DNA of 64,000 nucleotides from Novosphingobium sp. (GTDB lineage: Bacteria > Pseudomonadota > Alphaproteobacteria > Sphingomonadales > Sphingomonadaceae), in contig NZ_JANXWG010000150.1 of the NCBI RefSeq assembly GCF_025351285.1, positions 41,987 through 105,986 of the forward strand, read 5' to 3'. Below the pieces are notes generated by a model. That model did not search any database. It was not told where the DNA came from and saw nothing but the letters and a program-made list of their open reading frames with translations. Positions 18,593-27,532 of this stretch are shown here, piece after piece. Position numbers and translations under genes: made by a program. How positions within the stretch are numbered: the stretch's first letter is position 1; each line of letters begins with the position of its first letter.

Positions 18593-19513
18593 TCAGTGCT
18601 TCCTTTCGACGATGAACCGCGCCAGTGCGCGCAGCGTGTCGGCCTCTGGCCCATAGCGTTCGAGGTGCAGCACCGCCTGGTCGACCAGCATCGCGGCCTG
18701 CGCGCGCGCGCGTTCGGCGCCGAGCAGCGACACAAAGGTCTGCTTGCCGGCTTCGGCATCCTTGCGCAGCGCCTTGCCGGCGGCGGCTTCGTCACCCTCG
18801 GCATCGAGCAAGTCGTCGGCAATCTGGAACGCCAAGCCGATTGCGCGGGCATAGCCGCGCAAATGCGTGCGGCCTTCGGGCGGCAGATGCGCCAGGATCG
18901 CGCCCATTTCGACCGCCGCTTCAAGCAGCGCCCCGGTCTTGAATTGTTGCAGCCGGGTAACCGTGGGCAGATCGAACTGCCCGGATTCCTGGGCGGCTTC
19001 GGCAGCGATATCCATCATCTGGCCCAAGACCATGCCGCTCGCACCCGTCGCCCCCGCCAGCGTGCGGACAAGCTCGATCCGCACGAACGGATCGGAGCTG
19101 GTGGCGGGATCGGCCAGGACCTCGAACGCGAATGTCTGCAAGGCATCGCCCGCCAGCACCGCGGTGGCTTCGTCGAAGGCGCGGTGGAGCGTGGGCTTGC
19201 CGTGGCGCATGGCGTCGTCATCCATGCACGGCAGATCGTCGTGGATCAGCGAATAGACGTGGACTGCCTCGATCGCGGTGCCCGCGCGCACGGCGGATTC
19301 GAAGCCGACGCCGTGAAGCGTGGCGGTGGCGCTGAGCAGCAAGGGCCGCAGCCGCTTGCCCCCGCCGATCGCGGCATAGCGCATCGCTTCGGCCAGCCGC
19401 ACGCGCGAATCACCCGCTTCGGGCAGCAGCGCATCGAAGGAGGTGTCTATCGCGCGCTGAATACGCGCCATGTCGCCCGCGAGCAGGGTTTCCGGCCCGG
19501 TGACCACGTTCAT
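18593..19513 (-). CDS. ispA: Polyprenyl synthetase (farnesyl diphosphate synthase type)
   Basis: The 306-residue product has both aspartate-rich motifs: the first, DDLPCMDDD, within HVYSLIHDDLPCMDDDAMRHG, and the second, FQIADDLLD. GGGKRLRPLL marks the allylic-substrate region. Such enzymes condense isopentenyl and dimethylallyl diphosphates into farnesyl diphosphate for undecaprenyl-P, ubiquinone and carotenoid precursors. The start MNVVTGPETLL at 19513 overlaps the xseB stop by 4 bp. Farnesyl product length is inferred from length and xseB linkage; geranylgeranyl synthase is possible. Confidence 0.92.
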   Translation of the reverse strand: MNVVTGPETLLAGDMARIQRAIDTSFDALLPEAGDSRVRLAEAMRYAAIGGGKRLRPLLLSATATLHGVGFESAVRAGTAIEAVHVYSLIHDDLPCMDDDAMRHGKPTLHRAFDEATAVLAGDALQTFAFEVLADPATSSDPFVRIELVRTLAGATGASGMVLGQMMDIAAEAAQESGQFDLPTVTRLQQFKTGALLEAAVEMGAILAHLPPEGRTHLRGYARAIGLAFQIADDLLDAEGDEAAAGKALRKDAEAGKQTFVSLLGAERARAQAAMLVDQAVLHLERYGPEADTLRALARFIVERKH

Positions 19514-19785
19514 GCGCCCGTCGACTCGTCGAACGGCCGCGTGCCCACGGCGTTGCCTTCGCGGTCCGCCACGATGGCCTCGATCCGCGCTTGCGCCGAA
19601 TCGAGCCGCGTCTGGCAATGCTTCCGCAGCGCATCGCCGCGCGCGTAAAGCGCAATCGACTGGTCGAGCGGCGCCTCTCCGCTTTCGAGCTTGCGCACCA
19701 CGTCTTCGAGCGCCTTCAACGCATCCTCGAACGACAGCGAGGAAAGGTCTGCAAGCGTGTCGGTATCTGGCCCAAAATCTGTCAA
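19510..19785 (-). CDS. xseB: Exodeoxyribonuclease VII small subunit
   Basis: The 91-residue protein has the XseB helix signature LSFEDALKALEDVVRKLESGEAPLDQS and ALYARGDALRKHCQTRLDSAQ. XseB partners with XseA in the single-strand exonuclease VII. It is the first gene of the xseB-ispA-coaD run, with an ATGA overlap into ispA, a classic bacterial arrangement. It diverges from a membrane-protein gene across about 160 bp, where both promoters must lie. Confidence 0.95.
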   Translation of the reverse strand: MTDFGPDTDTLADLSSLSFEDALKALEDVVRKLESGEAPLDQSIALYARGDALRKHCQTRLDSAQARIEAIVADREGNAVGTRPFDESTGA

Positions 19786-19943
19786 AGCTATCCGCCCAAA
19801 AATCGTTTTGCCGAAGTATCCAGAACTCCCCGACCATTGACGGCGCGGTGCAGCCGGGTCAAGTTGCGAGCGGGGACCTTCTGCGATTTGACGAATATGA
19901 CAACCGGCGCGCGACCGCCGGCTGTCCGAAGGGGGAACGGTCC

Positions 19944-20651
19944 ATGTTCATCGGCCATTGGGCACCGGCACTGGTTGCGGCAACGGATCGGCGTGCGCCC
20001 TCGCTGGGCGTGCTGTTCATCGGTGCGCAGCTTCTGGACTGGGCGTTCTTTCTGTTCCTGCTGCTGGGCGCCGAACACATGCGGATGGTGCCGGGCATCA
20101 CCGCGATGAATCCGATGGACCTGTACGACATGCCGTTCACGCACAGCCTGCTCGGTGCGGTGGTGTGGTCGGCGTTGTTCGCGGTGGCGGTGTGGCTGCC
20201 CAACGTGAACCGGCGCGCCGCGCTGCTGGGTGCGCTGGTGGTGTCCTCGCACTGGCTGCTCGACTTGGCTGTCCACCGCCCCGACCTGACGATCATCGGC
20301 GGCCCGCCCAAGCTGGGGCTGGGCTTGTGGAACATGCCGGCGGTGGAGATGCCGCTGGAGATCGGGATCATCGCGGCCGCGCTGCTGTTTTATCTGGCGA
20401 AAACGCGTGCCAGATCCCCGGCGAAATCGTCACGTTCGGCCCTGGCGATCGCGGTGCTGGTGCTCCTGCTGGCGGCGGTGCAGGCGATCAACTGGTTCGG
20501 CCCGCAGGCCACCGAGGTTTCGCCGGGCACGTCATGGCTGGCGTTCGTGGCCTATGGCACGGTAACCGGGGCGGCGTTCTGGCTGGGCAGCACGCGCGAT
20601 GCAGGCAGCGCCACACGGCAGGCGCCGGGCGATTATCCGCTCTCGGACTAG
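19944..20651 (+). CDS. Polytopic membrane protein, unknown function
   Basis: This 235-residue protein starts MFIGHWAPALVAA after a good ribosome-binding site (AAGGGGGAACGG) and has about seven hydrophobic segments. Histidines and acids near the membrane surface (FIGHWAPA, MPFTHSLLGAVVWS, SSHWLLDLAVHRPDL) recall metal-dependent inner-membrane hydrolases of the YdjM/DUF457 type, where conserved His and Asp line the bilayer edge. That similarity is my inference. It is a single gene, followed 33 bp later by purL. Confidence 0.75.
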   Translation: MFIGHWAPALVAATDRRAPSLGVLFIGAQLLDWAFFLFLLLGAEHMRMVPGITAMNPMDLYDMPFTHSLLGAVVWSALFAVAVWLPNVNRRAALLGALVVSSHWLLDLAVHRPDLTIIGGPPKLGLGLWNMPAVEMPLEIGIIAAALLFYLAKTRARSPAKSSRSALAIAVLVLLLAAVQAINWFGPQATEVSPGTSWLAFVAYGTVTGAAFWLGSTRDAGSATRQAPGDYPLSD

Positions 20652-20684
20652 CGTACCCGCGCCGGCGACGGTAAAGGCGCGCGC

Positions 20685-22961
20685 ATGACCAATTCAGCGC
20701 CCGCAAACACCCCCACGATCACTGGCGAAATCGTCGCCCAGCACGGGCTTTCGCCGGAGGAGTACGACCGCGTCCTCCACGCCCTGGGGCGCGAGCCGAA
20801 CCTGCTCGAACTGGGCATCTTCTCGGTGATGTGGTCCGAACATTGTTCGTACAAATCCAGCCGCATCCACCTGAAAAAGCTGCCCACAGAAGCGCCGTGG
20901 GTGATCTGCGGACCGGGCGAGAACGCGGGCGTGATCGACATCGGCGCTGGTCCCGACGGGACGAAGCTAGCCGCGATCTTCAAGATGGAATCGCACAACC
21001 ACCCCAGCTACATCGAACCGTACCAGGGCGCGGCGACGGGCGTGGGCGGCATCCTGCGCGACGTGTTTACGATGGGCGCGCGGCCGGTGGCCAACCTCAA
21101 CGCACTGCGCTTCGGGCGCCCCGATCACCCCAAGATGAAGCATCTGGTGCAGGGCGTGGTCGCAGGCATCGGCGGTTACGGCAATTGCGTCGGCGTGCCG
21201 ACCGTGGGCGGCGAGACCAATTTCGACCCGGCTTACGATGGCAACATCCTGGTCAACGCGATGACCGTGGGCGTGGCCGACCAGACGAAAATCTTCTATT
21301 CAGCCGCGACCGGCGTGGGCAACCCGATCGTCTATGTCGGCTCGAAGACCGGGCGCGACGGCATCCACGGCGCAACGATGGCCAGCGCCGATTTTGGCGA
21401 CGACATCGAAGAAAAGCGCCCGACGGTGCAAGTCGGCGACCCCTTCGTCGAAAAGCTGCTGATCGAAGCCTGCCTCGAATTGATGGCAACCGATGCGATC
21501 GTGGCGATCCAGGACATGGGCGCGGCGGGGCTGACCTCAAGCTCGGTCGAGATGGCGACCAACGGCAAGGCCGGCATCGTTCTCGACATGGACATGGTGC
21601 CGTGCCGCGAAAGCGGCATGACGCCCTACGAAATGATGCTGAGCGAGAGCCAGGAGCGGATGCTGATGGTGCTCAAGCCCGGCAAGGAGGCGATGGCCGA
21701 AGCAGTGTTCCGCAAGTGGGAACTGGACTTCGCGATCATCGGCCGCGTGACCGATCCCGGCCCCGATGGCGGGCACATGGTGCTCACTTTCAAGGGCGAA
21801 GTGGTGTGCGATATCCCGCTGGGCCCGCTGGCTGAGGACGCGCCGCTTTACGACCGGCCGGGCGCGACGCGTGAGGAATACGCCGCCTGGGCCAAAGTGC
21901 CGCCGCTGGGGGATGCGCCCGAATGCACCGATCTGGCGGGCGACCTCACAAAACTGATGGCCAGCCCCGCGCTCGCCTCGCGCCGCTGGATCTGGGAGCA
22001 ATACGACAGCCAGGTTGGCGCCGATACCTTGCAGAAATCGGGCGGCGACGCGGCGGTGGTGCGGCTCCACGGCACGCAAAAGGCGCTGGCGATGACCACC
22101 GATTGCACCCCGCGCTACTGCTACGCCGATCCTTACGAGGGCGGCAAGCAGGCGGTAGCCGAGACATATCGCAATATCAGCGCGGTCGGCGCGCTGCCCT
22201 TGGCGATCACCAACTGCCTCAACTTTGCCAACCCGCAACGGCCCGAGATCATGGCGCAGATCGTCGGCTGCCTGGAGGGCATGGGCGACGCCTGCCGCGC
22301 GCTCGATTACCCGATCGTGAGCGGCAACGTCAGTTTGTACAACGAATCGAAGGCGACTGGCGGCGGCAGCGCCATTCTCCCCACCCCCGCGATCGGCGGC
22401 GTCGGGCTGATGGAAGACCATACCAAAATGGCCACGATCGCCTTCAAGGCCGAGGGCGAGATGATCGTGCTGCTGTGCCATTCGCAAGGCCATCTCGGCC
22501 AGTCGCTGTACTTGCGCGAATTGCACGGGCGTGCAGAAGGCGCGCCGCCCGCCGTGAACCTTGAAATGGAGCGCAAGACCGGCGAACTGGTGCGCGGGCT
22601 GATCGCGGACGGCCTCGTCAGCGCGGTGCACGATTGTTCGGACGGCGGCGCAGCGGTGGCAATGGCGGAGATGGCGCTGGCCGGAAATATCGGCTTCACC
22701 AGCGTGATCGCCCCCAACCTACCCCCCCTCGCCGGGCTGTATTTCGGCGAGGACCAGGGCCGCTATGTGGTCACCGCCAGCGACATGAGTGAAATCGCCG
22801 CGCGCGCAAAAGCAGCCGGCATCGCGGCCGTGCCGATCGGGCAGACCGGCGGTGAGGCCTGCGTGTTCCGCAAGCAGTCAGACGGCAGCGAAAGCCGCGT
22901 CACCATAGCTGCACTGCGCGAAGCCAACGAAGCGTTCTTCCGCGACTGGATGGAAGCCTGA
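20685..22961 (+). CDS. purL: Phosphoribosylformylglycinamidine synthase subunit PurL
   Basis: The 758-residue product corresponds to the small-type PurL, which works with PurQ and PurS to convert FGAR, ATP and glutamine into FGAM in purine synthesis. Motifs include [15 protein letters not shown] near the N-terminus, [25 protein letters not shown] written in parts as [10 protein letters not shown] and [29 protein letters not shown], and [12 protein letters not shown]. Length and start are typical. purQ and purS are not adjacent in this window. Confidence 0.97.
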   Translation: MTNSAPANTPTITGEIVAQHGLSPEEYDRVLHALGREPNLLELGIFSVMWSEHCSYKSSRIHLKKLPTEAPWVICGPGENAGVIDIGAGPDGTKLAAIFKMESHNHPSYIEPYQGAATGVGGILRDVFTMGARPVANLNALRFGRPDHPKMKHLVQGVVAGIGGYGNCVGVPTVGGETNFDPAYDGNILVNAMTVGVADQTKIFYSAATGVGNPIVYVGSKTGRDGIHGATMASADFGDDIEEKRPTVQVGDPFVEKLLIEACLELMATDAIVAIQDMGAAGLTSSSVEMATNGKAGIVLDMDMVPCRESGMTPYEMMLSESQERMLMVLKPGKEAMAEAVFRKWELDFAIIGRVTDPGPDGGHMVLTFKGEVVCDIPLGPLAEDAPLYDRPGATREEYAAWAKVPPLGDAPECTDLAGDLTKLMASPALASRRWIWEQYDSQVGADTLQKSGGDAAVVRLHGTQKALAMTTDCTPRYCYADPYEGGKQAVAETYRNISAVGALPLAITNCLNFANPQRPEIMAQIVGCLEGMGDACRALDYPIVSGNVSLYNESKATGGGSAILPTPAIGGVGLMEDHTKMATIAFKAEGEMIVLLCHSQGHLGQSLYLRELHGRAEGAPPAVNLEMERKTGELVRGLIADGLVSAVHDCSDGGAAVAMAEMALAGNIGFTSVIAPNLPPLAGLYFGEDQGRYVVTASDMSEIAARAKAAGIAAVPIGQTGGEACVFRKQSDGSESRVTIAALREANEAFFRDWMEA

Positions 22962-22992
22962 TGACGCGCGGGCGGACGGCCGTCCTGCGCTG

Positions 22993-23430
22993 ATGAACGT
23001 CTGGCGCATCCTGCCGCAGGAGCTTGCCGATACACCGTCGGCGCCTGCATCAGCGCCAGAAGGTCGTTTCCATCATTCGGGGCAGATCGCGGCCTATGCC
23101 TCGTTGACAGCCGAGGGAGCGGAGGTTGCCATCAAGCGTTATCTCGACGTGCCGATCGCACGCGTGCTGGCTGCGATGCACCTCGATGCCGAGCGCATCG
23201 CCGACGAACGCGGAAATACGGCCGCTTCGGTGGTGTGGCAGGACATTCGCGCAGGCGGAGCCCGATCGCCCACCTGGCGGATTTCCGACGCTGCCCGCAA
23301 GGCCGGTGCGCAGGCCATGCTGTATTCGTTGCGGTCACGACCCGATTTGTCGCACGTCGTCGTGTTCGATCCCGATTGCCTGACCTACGTCGGGCCGACA
23401 TCGGTTTTCCGCAACCGGCTGGAAGGCTGA
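22993..23430 (+). CDS. RES domain protein (possible NAD-degrading toxin), no antitoxin seen
   Basis: The 145-residue protein has the RES-family layout: WRILPQE at the start, the Arg motif EGRFHHSGQIAAYAS with the Tyr/Ser pair, a Glu in EGAEVAIKRYL, and the C-terminal VVVFDPDCLTYVG. RES toxins of type II systems degrade NAD+ and are normally preceded by a Xre/MbcA-like antitoxin gene. Here purL lies 31 bp upstream and a DUF3052-like gene 4 bp downstream; no Xre-type gene is found. It may therefore be a domesticated housekeeping relative rather than an active toxin. Confidence 0.75.
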   Translation: MNVWRILPQELADTPSAPASAPEGRFHHSGQIAAYASLTAEGAEVAIKRYLDVPIARVLAAMHLDAERIADERGNTAASVVWQDIRAGGARSPTWRISDAARKAGAQAMLYSLRSRPDLSHVVVFDPDCLTYVGPTSVFRNRLEG

Positions 23431-23434
23431 GACA

Positions 23435-23848
23435 GTGGTTGCCCAACCCCCGGCCGGTTATTCGGGCACGCCGCTGGCAAAAAAGCTGTCGCTCAAGCCC
23501 GGCCTCACCGCCTGGTTCCACGCCATGCCGGCCAGCGTGCGCGCCGAAATCGGCGATGTTGGCGTGGTGGAGCAGGATGCACCTGCCGCCGGGGTGGAGG
23601 CGGTCCATGTGTTCACCACCTCGCGCGCGGAAATGGCCCGATTGCTCACGCAGCTCCGCCACACGATCGCGGCGCACGGCTTTGTCTGGATCAGTTGGCC
23701 CAAGAAGGCCGCGAAAGTGCCCACCGACGTGACCGAAGACACCATCCGCGAAGTGGCGCTGCCGATGGGCTATGTCGACGTAAAGGTCTGTGCCGTCGAC
23801 GCCGTTTGGTCTGGCCTCAAGCTGATGATTCGCAAAGAGTTGCGCTGA
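23435..23848 (+). CDS. DUF3052-type protein
   Basis: The 137-residue product starts at GTG 23435, 4 bp after the RES gene. AGYSGTPLAKKLSLKPG is the recognisable beginning of DUF3052 proteins; later FVWISWPKKAAKVPTDV and VALPMGYVDVKVCAVDAVWSGLKLM match the same family. The function of DUF3052 is unknown. The fold suggests a small soluble alpha/beta protein with no signal peptide. The tight spacing implies co-expression with the RES gene, and possibly with purL. Confidence 0.78.
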   Translation: MVAQPPAGYSGTPLAKKLSLKPGLTAWFHAMPASVRAEIGDVGVVEQDAPAAGVEAVHVFTTSRAEMARLLTQLRHTIAAHGFVWISWPKKAAKVPTDVTEDTIREVALPMGYVDVKVCAVDAVWSGLKLMIRKELR

Positions 23849-23880
23849 CCGGGAGCGTCGACGGCTGACGGAGGGGTTGG

Positions 23881-24786
23881 TTACGCCGCCTTCTTTACCG
23901 CACCCAGCAGGTCATACGGATCGATCCCGTTGGCGCGCCACATGGTGTGAACCTGGCTGTAAACCTTGGTCGGCGTGATGTTCAACTGGCGGCGCGCTTC
24001 ATCGAGCGGCAGCGCGAGCAAGTCGCGGATCGACTGTTCGGTGATCTTCGGGCAGCCGGCGCCCAGCTTTTGCGCTTCGCGGACCGCGGCCAGCACGGGC
24101 ACTTTCACGCTCTGCTTGCGGCTGATCTCCAGCCCGCCCAGGTAACCGATGAACAAGTGCCCCGGGCTGGGCTGCTGGCCATAAGTGAACGCCAGCACGC
24201 ATTGTTCGCCCAGCGCATCGCGGCCATAACCGGTCAGCACGTGCTGAAGATCGTGCGTGTCGCGTTGGCGATCGAGGTACCAGGTGAACTGGTCCTTGAA
24301 TTCGTAGCGACCGGTCCGGAATTTCATCGATTCGTCCACCAATCCGGCAGCCGACAGACCTTCACGCTCCATGAAATCGCAATAGGCGTGCGCGACCGAA
24401 CCGGCGGGCAGCTTGCGCAGGCCCACGTGATCATCAAGCAGATCGGGCAGATACGGTTCGCTTGCGCGCAGCGCCTGGCCTTGGGGCGTGTTCAGAAAGC
24501 GTTCGGCCGCGGCGCGGGCGCCCTTCCAGGGCAGCGCTTCGAAGATGTAGAACACCTCTTCGGTGTTTTCCTTGTTCTTGAGCAGTTCGCGGAAGTGACG
24601 GTAGGCCTTGAGCGGCCGCGTGCGCGGCATCACGCGCGTGGGATCGAACATCTGCAGATCGGGCGCCGCCATCGGATGGATCGCGGCTGCAGGAGCGCCC
24701 CATTCGAGCGACGGATCGTCACTGGAGAGCCCGAAACAGGCGGGGGCGGCGGGCGAGATGGTTTCGTGCTGTTCCATGATTGCCAT
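23881..24786 (-). CDS. coq4: Coq4 family ubiquinone biosynthesis protein
   Basis: The 301-residue protein contains the Coq4 zinc motif HDxxH(x)nE within RDTHDLQHVLTGYGRDALGEQ (His, Asp, His, then Glu of GEQ), about residues 180-202. In eukaryotes Coq4 scaffolds the ubiquinone complex and acts in C1 decarboxylation/hydroxylation; alphaproteobacteria hold its ancestors. A charged, Pro/Ala-rich N-terminal 50 residues precede the domain. The start may be 24786 or the ATG at 24777. It is a single gene, divergent from a membrane protein gene. Confidence 0.85.
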   Translation of the reverse strand: MAIMEQHETISPAAPACFGLSSDDPSLEWGAPAAAIHPMAAPDLQMFDPTRVMPRTRPLKAYRHFRELLKNKENTEEVFYIFEALPWKGARAAAERFLNTPQGQALRASEPYLPDLLDDHVGLRKLPAGSVAHAYCDFMEREGLSAAGLVDESMKFRTGRYEFKDQFTWYLDRQRDTHDLQHVLTGYGRDALGEQCVLAFTYGQQPSPGHLFIGYLGGLEISRKQSVKVPVLAAVREAQKLGAGCPKITEQSIRDLLALPLDEARRQLNITPTKVYSQVHTMWRANGIDPYDLLGAVKKAA

Positions 24787-24908
24787 ATGCGATTAACTGA
24801 CATTGATGTCAACAAGCTTTTTGCATGGCCAGCGCCGAAACTTGCGCCCAGCCCTGCTACGTGGCACCTCCTGTTCCGCATGGGGTCGATATTTCCGAGG
24901 GAATGCTG

Positions 24909-25511
24909 ATGGGCTTGGCGCGCAAATGGCCGCTCGCGTTCGGCGCGTTGGCTGGCTTCATTGCCTTGGGTGCGGCGCTGGCTGTGCTGGGCAACACGCC
25001 CGAAGGCTGGCGCCTTGCCGCGCGGCTGACGGCGCGGGTGGGCTTTCCGATCCTGCTGCTGACTTACGCCGCGTCATCGCTCGGCAAAGTCTGGCACAGC
25101 CCGATATCGCGCGCGATCTGGCGCGATAGGCGCTGGTGGGGCCTGGGCTTTGCGGCCTGCCACACCATTCATCTTGTTTCGCTGGTCACCGCGATCCGGC
25201 TAGGCGCGCCACCGCCGAAATTGCTCACGCTGGTCGGTGGCGGGGGCGGCTACGCAATCATGTACCTGATGGTGCTGACCTCGAACCGCGCTGCGATGCG
25301 CATGCTCGGGCGGAGCTGGAAGGGGCTTCACAGCCTGGGTATTCACTGGCTGTGGTTGGTGTTTCTGTTTTCGTATCTCAATCGCGTGGTCAGGCCGGAA
25401 ACAGCGGCAGAAGGCGTGATCGGCTCTGTGCTGGCTCTTGCCGCGCTGGTCTTGCGGCTGGTGGCGAAGCGCCGCGTGGTTCCCGGTGGCTGGAAACCCG
25501 CGCGGACCTGA
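24909..25511 (+). CDS. Ferric reductase-like transmembrane protein
   Basis: The 200-residue polytopic protein begins MGLARKWPLAFGALAGF. GAGGGAATGCTG places a ribosome-binding site properly before ATG 24909, so I prefer it to 24903 and to the longer frame from 24825. Six hydrophobic segments carry paired histidines, CHTIHLVSLV and HSLGIHWLW, as in the haem-binding ferric reductase/MsrQ fold. By analogy it may pass electrons across the inner membrane. No partner reductase gene is adjacent. It ends 3 bp before serB, which is convergent. Confidence 0.75.
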   Translation: MGLARKWPLAFGALAGFIALGAALAVLGNTPEGWRLAARLTARVGFPILLLTYAASSLGKVWHSPISRAIWRDRRWWGLGFAACHTIHLVSLVTAIRLGAPPPKLLTLVGGGGGYAIMYLMVLTSNRAAMRMLGRSWKGLHSLGIHWLWLVFLFSYLNRVVRPETAAEGVIGSVLALAALVLRLVAKRRVVPGGWKPART

Positions 25512-25514
25512 TTT

Positions 25515-26399
25515 TCATGCGGTAACCCATTCGCTCTGGGGGATACCCAGCAGACGCAGGATCGCGGTGAGGCTCTCGCTTTCGACCCAGCCATCGGCGG
25601 CGAGCCGCGCCTTGGGTTTGGCGCGATAGGCCACGCCGTATGTGGCCGCCGCAATCATCGGAATGTCGTTGGCGCCGTCGCCGGTGGCGAGCGAAACGGT
25701 GCCGTCACCTGCCCGGGCCGCTTCCTCGATCAGCGTATCGAGCTTGGTGCCGCTGTGACAGATCGCGCCGAGCAACCCGCCGGTCAAGTGGCCGCCTGCC
25801 ACCTCCAACCGGTTGGCGACCACGCGTTCGAACCCAAGCTGCGCGGCAACCACATCGGCGAACTGGTGGAAGCCGCCGGTCACCAGCACAGCGCGGCAGC
25901 CGTGCGCCTTGAGCGTGGCGACCAGCGTTTTCGCGCCTTCGACGGGGCGGATTCGTTCGGCCAGGCACTGGTCGATCGCCCCGGCGGACAAGCCCGCCAG
26001 CAGCGCCACGCGTTCGCGGAGCGCAGATTCGAAATCGAGTTCGCCCTGCATCGCACGCTCGGTAATCGCGGCGATCTGCGGCTTGAGCCCCGCGAAATCC
26101 GCCAGTTCATCGATGCATTCCTGCCCGATCATAGTCGAATCCATGTCCGACACGAATACGCGCGGGAGCGTGAAAGGTTGGTCCGACAGCAGCAGGTCGG
26201 CGCCCGGGAACGCTGCATCGAGCACCGCGCGGACCTCGGCGCGATCGCCCTTGGCCATCTCGATTTCGAGCACGTTCGAGCAGAATTCGAGCATCGTGGC
26301 CTGCGCCACCGGCCAACCGCGCGTGGCCAGTGCCGCGCTTGCCTGTGCCAGCCCGCTTTCCAGCGTGGCGGGCTCTGCTATCAGCCGAGCGATGAGCAC
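25515..26399 (-). CDS. serB: Phosphoserine phosphatase
   Basis: This HAD-family enzyme releases serine from phosphoserine, the last step of serine synthesis. The nucleophile motif [19 protein letters not shown], motif [13 protein letters not shown], the motif III lysine region and motif [14 protein letters not shown] are all present. I choose GTG 26399 because AGAGGAATTTTCG supplies a ribosome-binding site, giving 294 residues. An ATG at 26420 overlaps the divergent miaA start (CATG). The miaA and serB 5' ends therefore share sequence, and each promoter must lie inside the other gene. Confidence 0.92.
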   Translation of the reverse strand: MLIARLIAEPATLESGLAQASAALATRGWPVAQATMLEFCSNVLEIEMAKGDRAEVRAVLDAAFPGADLLLSDQPFTLPRVFVSDMDSTMIGQECIDELADFAGLKPQIAAITERAMQGELDFESALRERVALLAGLSAGAIDQCLAERIRPVEGAKTLVATLKAHGCRAVLVTGGFHQFADVVAAQLGFERVVANRLEVAGGHLTGGLLGAICHSGTKLDTLIEEAARAGDGTVSLATGDGANDIPMIAAATYGVAYRAKPKARLAADGWVESESLTAILRLLGIPQSEWVTA

Positions 26400-26418
26400 C
26401 GAAAATTCCTCTGCAAGC

Positions 26419-27354
26419 ATGCCAACCACGCATCCGAAGGTGGCGCTCATCGCAGGGCCGACCGCGAGCGGCAAGAGCGATTGTGCGGTGCGGCTGGCGC
26501 TGCTGGAACGCGCCGCAGGGCGCGATGCGGTGGTGATCAACGCCGACAGCGCGCAAGTCTACGCCGATCTGCAAGTGCTCAGCGCGCGCCCTTCCGAGGC
26601 CGAGATGCGTGGGCTTCCGCACCGTTTGTTCGGCGCCTGGGACGGCGCGACGGCCTGTTCTGCGGCGGATTGGGCAGCGGCGGCGCGCGCTCGGATCGAT
26701 GCGGCGCACGCATCGGGCGCGCTGCCCATCCTGGTCGGCGGAACCGGGCTCTATATCCGCACGCTGGTCGACGGGATCGCACCGGTGCCCGCGATCGACG
26801 CCATGGTGCGCGATGCGGTGCGTGCGCTTCCAGTGGCCGAGGCGCACGCCGCACTATTGGACGAAGACCCCGATCGCGCCGCCGCGCTCAACCCCAACGA
26901 CACCACCCGCATCGCCCGGGCACTCGAAGTCGTGCGCTCCACCGGGCGGACGCTGACCGACTGGCAAAGCGAACGCACGGGCGGGATTGCCGATCGGGTC
27001 ACGCTTGCCCCGCTGGTGCTGCTGCCCCCTCGCCCCTGGCTTTACGCCCGCTGCGATGCGCGGTTTGCGGGCATGCTGGCCGGCGGCGGCGCCGATGAAG
27101 TGCGTTTGCTCATGAACCGCAAACTCGATCCCGCGCTGCCGGTGATGCGCGCCATCGGGGTGCGCGAAGTGGCGGCGTGGCTGGCTGGTGAAATGACGCG
27201 CGCGGAAGCCCTGACCGCCGGCAGCCAGACCACGCGCAACTACGCCAAGCGGCAATACACCTGGTTCAACCACCAACTCCCCGCCGACTGGCCACGCTGG
27301 AGTTCCGAAAGTTCCATTCCAAACGACAATCTTGTTTCTTTATTTCAAAACTAG
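26419..27354 (+). CDS. miaA: tRNA dimethylallyltransferase
   Basis: The 311-residue product has the P-loop [16 protein letters not shown] at the N-terminus, [26 protein letters not shown], and the C-terminal [13 protein letters not shown], all hallmarks of MiaA. It adds a dimethylallyl group to adenine 37 of tRNAs reading UNN codons. The ATG at 26419 is used; ATG 26392 would add nine residues (MSTENSSAS). Both overlap the divergent serB 5' end. Its last 40 codons become AT-richer towards the ilv leader. Confidence 0.95.
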   Translation: MPTTHPKVALIAGPTASGKSDCAVRLALLERAAGRDAVVINADSAQVYADLQVLSARPSEAEMRGLPHRLFGAWDGATACSAADWAAAARARIDAAHASGALPILVGGTGLYIRTLVDGIAPVPAIDAMVRDAVRALPVAEAHAALLDEDPDRAAALNPNDTTRIARALEVVRSTGRTLTDWQSERTGGIADRVTLAPLVLLPPRPWLYARCDARFAGMLAGGGADEVRLLMNRKLDPALPVMRAIGVREVAAWLAGEMTRAEALTAGSQTTRNYAKRQYTWFNHQLPADWPRWSSESSIPNDNLVSLFQN

Positions 27355-27357
27355 CGC

Positions 27358-27532
27358 TTGACACGGCACATTCTGAATTCTAGCAGGCTCTCAATTGCCC
27401 TTGTCCGGTTCTGGGCGCGGGTGCCCGGAACGGGAGAGACGGCCCGGCGCGGTTAACCCCGTAGCTGGGCCGATTGTTTGAGTGGCGCCGGTCGTTGGTT
27501 ATGGCGTGGCGCGAAACGAAGGAAGCAAGTCG
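27358..27532 (+). promoter_or_regulatory. Candidate promoter and structured leader of ilvBN
   Basis: TTGACA at 27358-27363 is a perfect -35 sequence, with TAGCAG 17 bp on as a poor -10. Two hairpins follow: GTTCTGGGC with GCCCGGAAC (about 27410-27433), and CGGCCC (27440-27445) with GGGCCG (27467-27472), trailed by ATTGTTTG. One reading frame through the leader is rich in Ile, Leu and Val (ILNSSRLSIALV) but lacks ATG. Attenuation of ilvBN has been described in Caulobacter; here it is only a candidate. Confidence 0.4.
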
